Below, piece after piece: positions 60,503 to 64,000 of a stretch of DNA of 64,000 bases (the stretch's first letter is position 1; every line of letters begins with the position of its first letter). This DNA is from DATJLY01 sp035518375 (GTDB lineage: Bacteria; Pseudomonadota; Alphaproteobacteria; ATCC43930; CGMCC-115725), in contig DATIXQ010000117.1 of assembly GCA_035518375.1 (NCBI GenBank), positions 1 through 64,000 on the forward strand, in the 5' to 3' direction. Position numbers and translations under genes: made by a program. The notes under the pieces were generated by a model. It was not told where the DNA came from. It made no database searches and saw only the letters and a program-made list of their open reading frames with translations.

Positions 60503-61140
60503 CCGCGCTTCGGGGGCGGCGGCGGAACCGTGTCGATGAAGCTCTTGCGCGCGCGGATCGCCTCGCCCGCGCGCCTGATGTTCTTCGACGCGGCGAGCAT
60601 CGCCTCGCCTTCGGGCGTGCGGAAGAAATAGACGAGGATCGGACAGAGCAAGAGGTCGGCCAACGAGATGTCGCCACCGAGGAGATAGGGACCCTCGGCA
60701 AGCGCCTCGTCCAAGACCGCGATCTGCTTCTTCGCATCCTCGGCGGATTTGTCGATGATCGCGCGGTCGGGCTTACCGTCGGCCCCGGTGGGAAAGTAAT
60801 ATTGCAGTACGATCTGCCGGATCATCGTGCGGTCGTAGTACGCGTTGATCGCGCTCACCCATTGCTCCATGCGCGCGCGGCGGCGGAGATCCGACGGCGT
60901 CAGACGCGGCCCGTCGAACGCTTCGTCGATGTAGCGCAGGATCGCGCTCGTCTCGTAGAGCATGAAGCCGTCATGCTCCATCGCCGGCATCTTGCCGAAG
61001 GGGTGGAGACGGTTGAGCGTCTCGCTGTGCGGCGTCGCAGCCTCGAGCCGATGGGGTACGCCCTTCTCGATGCAGGCCATGCGCGCGCTGCGCACGTAGG
61101 TGCTTTGCGGAATGCCGTAGAGAACGAGATCGGCCATCAT
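60499..61140 (-). CDS. Glutathione S-transferase family protein
   Basis: A 213-residue GST: N-terminal thioredoxin-like domain with the start LVLYGIPQSTYVRSARMACIEKGVPH (Ser/Thr-type active site) and the glutathione-binding turn YETSAILRYIDEAFDG, then a helical domain with ALAEGPYLLGGDISLADLLLCPILVYF. It shares 4-base overlaps with the genes before and after (AHSA1 and cyclase). The substrate is unknown. Confidence 0.87.
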   Translation of the reverse strand: MMADLVLYGIPQSTYVRSARMACIEKGVPHRLEAATPHSETLNRLHPFGKMPAMEHDGFMLYETSAILRYIDEAFDGPRLTPSDLRRRARMEQWVSAINAYYDRTMIRQIVLQYYFPTGADGKPDRAIIDKSAEDAKKQIAVLDEALAEGPYLLGGDISLADLLLCPILVYFFRTPEGEAMLAASKNIRRAGEAIRARKSFIDTVPPPPPKRG

Positions 61141-61619
61141 ACCCTCCCTTGCTCCAGGTATTTCACCAGCTTCTCGAAGCAGCCCTCCCAGCCTTGCGCG
61201 TGGCTATCGCGCGAGCCTTTGCTTTCGAGCCGTTCGTGCGTGAGCGTCAACTCCGTCTTGCCGCCTACGGGGCGCAGCGTCAGGGTGACGAGGCTCTCGT
61301 GTCCCGCCTTGTGCGTCAACATGTCTTCCTCCCACGCCCAAGTTAAGACAAGACGCGAAGGCGGCACGATCTCGCGATAAACGCCCGAGACGATGCTCAT
61401 CCCGGCGGGATTGGGTGTTCCGCGCATGACAATGCGATAGGTTCCGCCGACGCGCGCATCGAGCGCATCGATCTCGGCGCGGATCGAGCCCGGCCCCATC
61501 CATTGCGCAAATTGTTTTGGGTCGGTCCAGGCGGCGAACACGGCCTCGCGCGGAGCGTCGAGCATGCGCGTGACGGTGAGCGTCGTGCTATCGCTTACGC
61601 TTTGGTCGAGGCTTGTCAT
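61137..61619 (-). CDS. SRPBCC/AHSA1 family protein
   Basis: A 160-residue START-like domain protein (AHSA1): LTVTRMLDAPREAVFAAWTDPKQFAQWMGP at the start and GCFEKLVKYLEQG at the end. The fold binds hydrophobic ligands. In bacteria such genes are very often paired with an ArsR-type repressor, as here, where the start overlaps the repressor gene by 32 bases. The role is unknown; it may sense or neutralise a toxic compound. Confidence 0.87.
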   Translation of the reverse strand: MTSLDQSVSDSTTLTVTRMLDAPREAVFAAWTDPKQFAQWMGPGSIRAEIDALDARVGGTYRIVMRGTPNPAGMSIVSGVYREIVPPSRLVLTWAWEEDMLTHKAGHESLVTLTLRPVGGKTELTLTHERLESKGSRDSHAQGWEGCFEKLVKYLEQGRV

Positions 61620-61944
61620 GTCTCGCTCCTTTCCGGGTTTCGAGATGAGCGGCGAGCCGATCGAGGCCCGCGTTCCAGAACTCGCGGTGGAATTCGATCC
61701 AGCGCCGCGCCTCGTCGAGCGGGGCAGGATTGAGGCGGCAGTATCGCATTTGGCCCTCGCGGCGCCGGTCGATCAAGGACGCGTGCTCCAGCACCTTCAG
61801 ATGGCGCGAGATCGCCGGCAAGGAGATCGCGAACGGCTGCGCGAGCTCCGTCACGGTCGCCTCGCCGGCGGCAAGGCGCGCAAGGATCGCGCGCCGGGTC
61901 GGGTCGGCGAGCGCCGCGAAGGTATGGTCGAGCGAGGGTGTCAT
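61588..61944 (-). CDS. ArsR-family autorepressor (SdpR-like)
   Basis: A 118-residue winged-helix repressor: MTPSLDHTFAALADPTRRAILARLAAGEATVTELAQPFAISLPAISRHLKVLEHASLIDRRREGQMRYCRL. No metal-binding Cys motif (CVC) is seen, so it is of the SdpR/YczG type paired with AHSA1 proteins. ATG 61944 is preferred over 61953 because the predicted transcription start falls near 61949, giving a nearly leaderless mRNA; no ribosome-binding site is visible. A perfect inverted repeat covers the start. It is the first gene of the operon. Confidence 0.87.
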   Translation of the reverse strand: MTPSLDHTFAALADPTRRAILARLAAGEATVTELAQPFAISLPAISRHLKVLEHASLIDRRREGQMRYCRLNPAPLDEARRWIEFHREFWNAGLDRLAAHLETRKGARHDKPRPKRKR

Positions 61945-61984
61945 ATTTAACATATAGGTTAAATATTAATACCACCGGAGTCAA
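61943..61984 (-). promoter_or_regulatory. Operator and promoter of the arsR-AHSA1 operon
   Basis: ATATTTAAC (61943-61951) and GTTAAATAT (61958-61966) form a perfect 9-bp inverted repeat in an otherwise GC-rich region, the size and composition of ArsR-type operators. Upstream, leftward strand, TTGACT (61984-61979) is a good -35 and TAACCT (61961-61956) a -10 at 17-base spacing, inside the operator. Binding would block RNA polymerase: simple autorepression. Confidence 0.68.
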
Positions 61985-62040
61985 GGGGCCTTTGAGCCGA
62001 CGCATTACTGCTTCAGGCCGGAAACGACTCCAACCCCGTC

Positions 62041-62063
62041 ATGCCCGGCCTTGTGCCGGGCAT
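62041..62063. repeat. Dispersed palindromic element, variant copy C
   Basis: ATGCCCGGC (62041-62049) and GCCGGGCAT (62055-62063) form a 9-bp stem with loop CTTGT. It is a sequence variant of the ATGGCCGGG family and lies 30 bases before copy D, so the two form a tandem pair in the gap between arsR and iorB. Confidence 0.65.
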
Positions 62064-62092
62064 TCATGAGTTGTCGCTGAAGGAGAACTTGG

Positions 62093-62115
62093 ATGGCCGG
62101 GACAAACCCGGCCAT
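62093..62115. repeat. Dispersed palindromic element, copy D
   Basis: ATGGCCGGG (62093-62101) and CCCGGCCAT (62107-62115) form the same 9-bp stem as copy A at 27429, with loop ACAAA. In the leftward direction it begins 17 bases beyond the iorB stop and may act as that operon's 3'-end hairpin. Confidence 0.7.
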
Positions 62116-62131
62116 GACGAGCCGCACAACC

Positions 62132-63646
62132 CTATTCCGCGGCCTTCGCCTCGGGCGGCAATGAAGCGGCGAGCGCGCGACCGAGTGCGTTGCCCTCGGG
62201 GTCGGCGAGCGCAGCCTCGCGCAAGCTCCGGACGCGCAGCGCGCCGGCACGGTCGGGGTGTGCAAGCGCGGGCACGACTGCGGCATCGAAGATGCGGCGG
62301 TAGCTCGTCCGGCCACGGCGATAGGTGTCGCCATAGCCTTTGAGGAGCCGCGCGCATTGCACGATCTCCTGCGCCAGCTCGGGCGATGCCGGCGCGGCCC
62401 GCACGATCGCGTCGAGCCATTCCTCGATCGCGCGTTGCTCCTCGACGAAGCGATGGCTCGCGCGCCGGAAGCGCCGCATCTTGGCGAGCGCCCAGAGCCG
62501 CGCGAAGCCGCTGATGCTGGTGCTTTGGAGCCGCATCGGCACGTGGAGCCGGTCGCTGAGGCCGCGCCGCTCGGCCCAGCGCGCGAGCGCACGGCCCAGC
62601 CGCGCCGGCAGCACCGCGCTCATCTCGTCGATCCCGGGCTTCAGGAACTCGGTGATCCGCACGGGCTCGCCGGGCCTCGCGCGAATCTCGCGCATGACCT
62701 TGGCGAAGCGCTCGGGCCGCGTCTTGAGGTCGGCGACGCGGATCACGTCCTCGTAGGTCATCCAGAGCGCGAGATAGCGCGCCGCCTCGGCCGCGAGATC
62801 TCCCGCGCGATCGACTGCCGCGACGCGCCGCACGCGCTCGTAATAGAGCCGCGCGTACTCCGCATCCTGATAGTCGGATGTGCGGCGCAAGCCCTCCTCG
62901 ACGATCGCCGCGGCAGCAGCGGGGAAATCGCGCCGCACCGTGGCGATGAGCGCCTCGGCGCCGCTGTCAACTTGGCGCGACGCACGGTCGTCGCGCGGCA
63001 GAAGGTCCTGTGGCACGCCGGCCTCGCCCAGTTCCCAGCCCTTGGCGAAGGCCGCGAGGTTCTGCTCGACCGCGATGCCGCCCTCGCGGATGGCGTCCTC
63101 GAATTTTTGGCGCGCGAGCGGCAAGACGCCGGAGGCCGCGGCGATGCCCAAGAGCACGGCATTGAGCGAAAGATCGCGCGTCGCGCGGCTCTGCGTCAGA
63201 TCGAACAGGATCGGGCGCCGCGCCAGTGTCCTCGCCGCCTCGAGGATGCGGCTCGTGTCGAAGCGCCCGTCCGCCATCGCCTGCTTCTCGGCGATCGCAT
63301 AGATGCGGTGGGTCGCGGCGGCGAGCGTGGTGCGGTCGGGCGTGACGTAGCCGCCTTCGAGCGCGCGGCCCGCCTCGATCACCTCGGTCGCCAGCATGAC
63401 GTCGACGCCGCCGGGGCTCGGATAAAGCCCGAAGAGCGGCCGCTTGCCGCCGAGCGACGCGTGCGTCTCGGGAAAGATCTCGACGTAGTAGGTGGTGGCG
63501 CCCGTGCGCTGCGCCACGCCCGGGATTGAGGTCGCCTGCACCGGCAGGTCGGCCGCCATCGCCGCCGCGACGATCCAGTCGGTCAAAACGCCGCCGCCTT
63601 CGCCGCCAAGCGCGGCGATGAGCACGGTGACCGGCCGCGCGCTCAT
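62132..63646 (-). CDS. iorB: Indolepyruvate ferredoxin oxidoreductase, beta subunit
   Basis: A 504-residue subunit of the aerobic-type (long) IorB. The N-terminal 2-oxoacid:acceptor oxidoreductase gamma domain is readable as VTVLIAALGGEGGGVLTDWIVAAAMAADLPVQATSIPGVAQRTGATTYYVEI and DVMLATEVIEAGRALEGGYV; a C-terminal helical extension (about residues 230-490) is the DUF6537-like domain. With IorA it oxidatively decarboxylates aryl pyruvates (Trp, Phe, Tyr transamination products) to aryl-acetyl-CoA. Start ATG 63646 overlaps the IorA stop by 4 bases. Confidence 0.85.
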   Translation of the reverse strand: MSARPVTVLIAALGGEGGGVLTDWIVAAAMAADLPVQATSIPGVAQRTGATTYYVEIFPETHASLGGKRPLFGLYPSPGGVDVMLATEVIEAGRALEGGYVTPDRTTLAAATHRIYAIAEKQAMADGRFDTSRILEAARTLARRPILFDLTQSRATRDLSLNAVLLGIAAASGVLPLARQKFEDAIREGGIAVEQNLAAFAKGWELGEAGVPQDLLPRDDRASRQVDSGAEALIATVRRDFPAAAAAIVEEGLRRTSDYQDAEYARLYYERVRRVAAVDRAGDLAAEAARYLALWMTYEDVIRVADLKTRPERFAKVMREIRARPGEPVRITEFLKPGIDEMSAVLPARLGRALARWAERRGLSDRLHVPMRLQSTSISGFARLWALAKMRRFRRASHRFVEEQRAIEEWLDAIVRAAPASPELAQEIVQCARLLKGYGDTYRRGRTSYRRIFDAAVVPALAHPDRAGALRVRSLREAALADPEGNALGRALAASLPPEAKAAE

Positions 63647-64000
63647 TCGGCGGGTGCCGCGGCAGGCGTAGGTGCAGCCCGCGACTGGAGCCAGGCGATG
63701 AAGCGATGACGCAGGCGCGCGAGCCACAGGTCGAAGGCGCGCGGGTTCTGGACGATGTCGGCGCGGTAGAAGGACGGGCACAGAACCGCCGCGTCCGCCA
63801 CCTCGCCGCAGACGCCGCAGCCGACGCAGTCGTTGTTGACGTGCGCCACCGGGTCGGGCCGCAGCGGATCGGGATTGGGCTTCACCGTGAGCGACGGACA
63901 GCCCGAGAGGCGGATGCAGGAATGATCGCCGGTGCAGGTGTCTTCATCGACGCCGAAGCGCGTGCGCACGACGCGGTTGCCGTCCTGTACCGCCTTGCGC
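63643..64000 (-). CDS. iorA: Indolepyruvate ferredoxin oxidoreductase, alpha subunit, C-terminal part
   Basis: The last 118 residues of a gene that runs beyond base 64000. They contain the ferredoxin-like domain: CTGDHSCIRLSGCPSLTV and CVGCGVCGEVADAAVLCPSF, Cys-rich blocks that bind two [4Fe-4S] clusters in IorA. The ThDP-binding part lies outside. Start not in the window; the stop at 63643 overlaps the iorB start by 4 bases. The pair links aromatic amino-acid breakdown to aryl-acetyl-CoA, which could feed phenylacetate-type enzymes. Confidence 0.85.
   Translation of the reverse strand, partial: RKAVQDGNRVVRTRFGVDEDTCTGDHSCIRLSGCPSLTVKPNPDPLRPDPVAHVNNDCVGCGVCGEVADAAVLCPSFYRADIVQNPRAFDLWLARLRHRFIAWLQSRAAPTPAAAPAE

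Overview
The window is 64 kb of GC-rich DNA (roughly two thirds GC by eye) from an alphaproteobacterium, most likely a Hyphomicrobiales/Rhizobiales-type or related soil or water organism. The evidence is the alpha-type dispersed palindromes (ATGGCCGGG...CCCGGCCAT), a transglutaminase-like cysteine protease of the alpha/gamma BTLCP family, an aerobic-type indolepyruvate ferredoxin oxidoreductase, and the mix of VOC dioxygenases, GYD proteins and stand-alone solute-binding proteins. No rRNA, tRNA, CRISPR array, transposase or phage gene was seen. Coding density is high and no gap exceeds 200 bases.

Layout. (1) 1-5.5 kb: a leftward group with a partial MetE-like methyltransferase, two MFS permeases and an aromatic FAD monooxygenase, then a rightward ModA-like protein. 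(2) 5.6-10 kb: a leftward five-gene operon (aromatic-acid MFS, short SLAC1-like membrane protein, SDR, amidohydrolase, membrane protein), with a DMSO-reductase-family molybdoenzyme opposite. (3) 12.4-19.8 kb: a leftward run of a NicX-like ring-cleavage enzyme and three different solute-binding proteins without membrane partners, an ABC exporter, and a second TRAP-type binding protein. (4) 19.9-26 kb: glgX, a ThDP enzyme, and a two-gene PaaA-like/PaaK-like module. (5) 26-34 kb: two LIV-type binding proteins, an AT-hook protein, a universal stress protein, and a complete livHMGF operon ending in a glutathione transferase. (6) 34-42.6 kb: a LapG-like protease gene under what I read as a cyclic-di-GMP-I riboswitch, a parvulin, a TPR glycosyltransferase, an orphan CoxL-type molybdenum subunit, an unusual double VOC protein and small membrane or secreted proteins. 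(7) 42.7-49.6 kb: three more VOC proteins, an MFS pump, MarR, a cupredoxin lipoprotein, a GYD protein, an OmpA lipoprotein with a striking leader, and an enoyl-CoA hydratase. (8) 49.8-58 kb: two degenerate M24 proteins, a benzoylformate-decarboxylase-like enzyme, a small Cys-rich protein, a hydrolase, an acyl-CoA dehydrogenase, a LigI-like lactonase and a 2-hydroxyacid dehydrogenase. (9) 58-64 kb: an ArsR-led operon (AHSA1, GST, adenylate cyclase, quinone oxidoreductase) and iorBA.

Taken together this is an accessory catabolic region. It combines uptake and binding of small acids and amino-acid-like compounds, ring hydroxylation and extradiol cleavage, lactone and amide hydrolysis, CoA-ester chemistry, and 2-oxoacid decarboxylation or oxidation. 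Dedicated regulators are few (MarR and ArsR only), but several RNA- or DNA-level control structures are visible. The most notable are the c-di-GMP-I aptamer whose P1 stem contains the only candidate ribosome-binding site of the protease gene, and a 14-bp hairpin that buries the Shine-Dalgarno of the OmpA-lipoprotein gene behind an FNR-type box.
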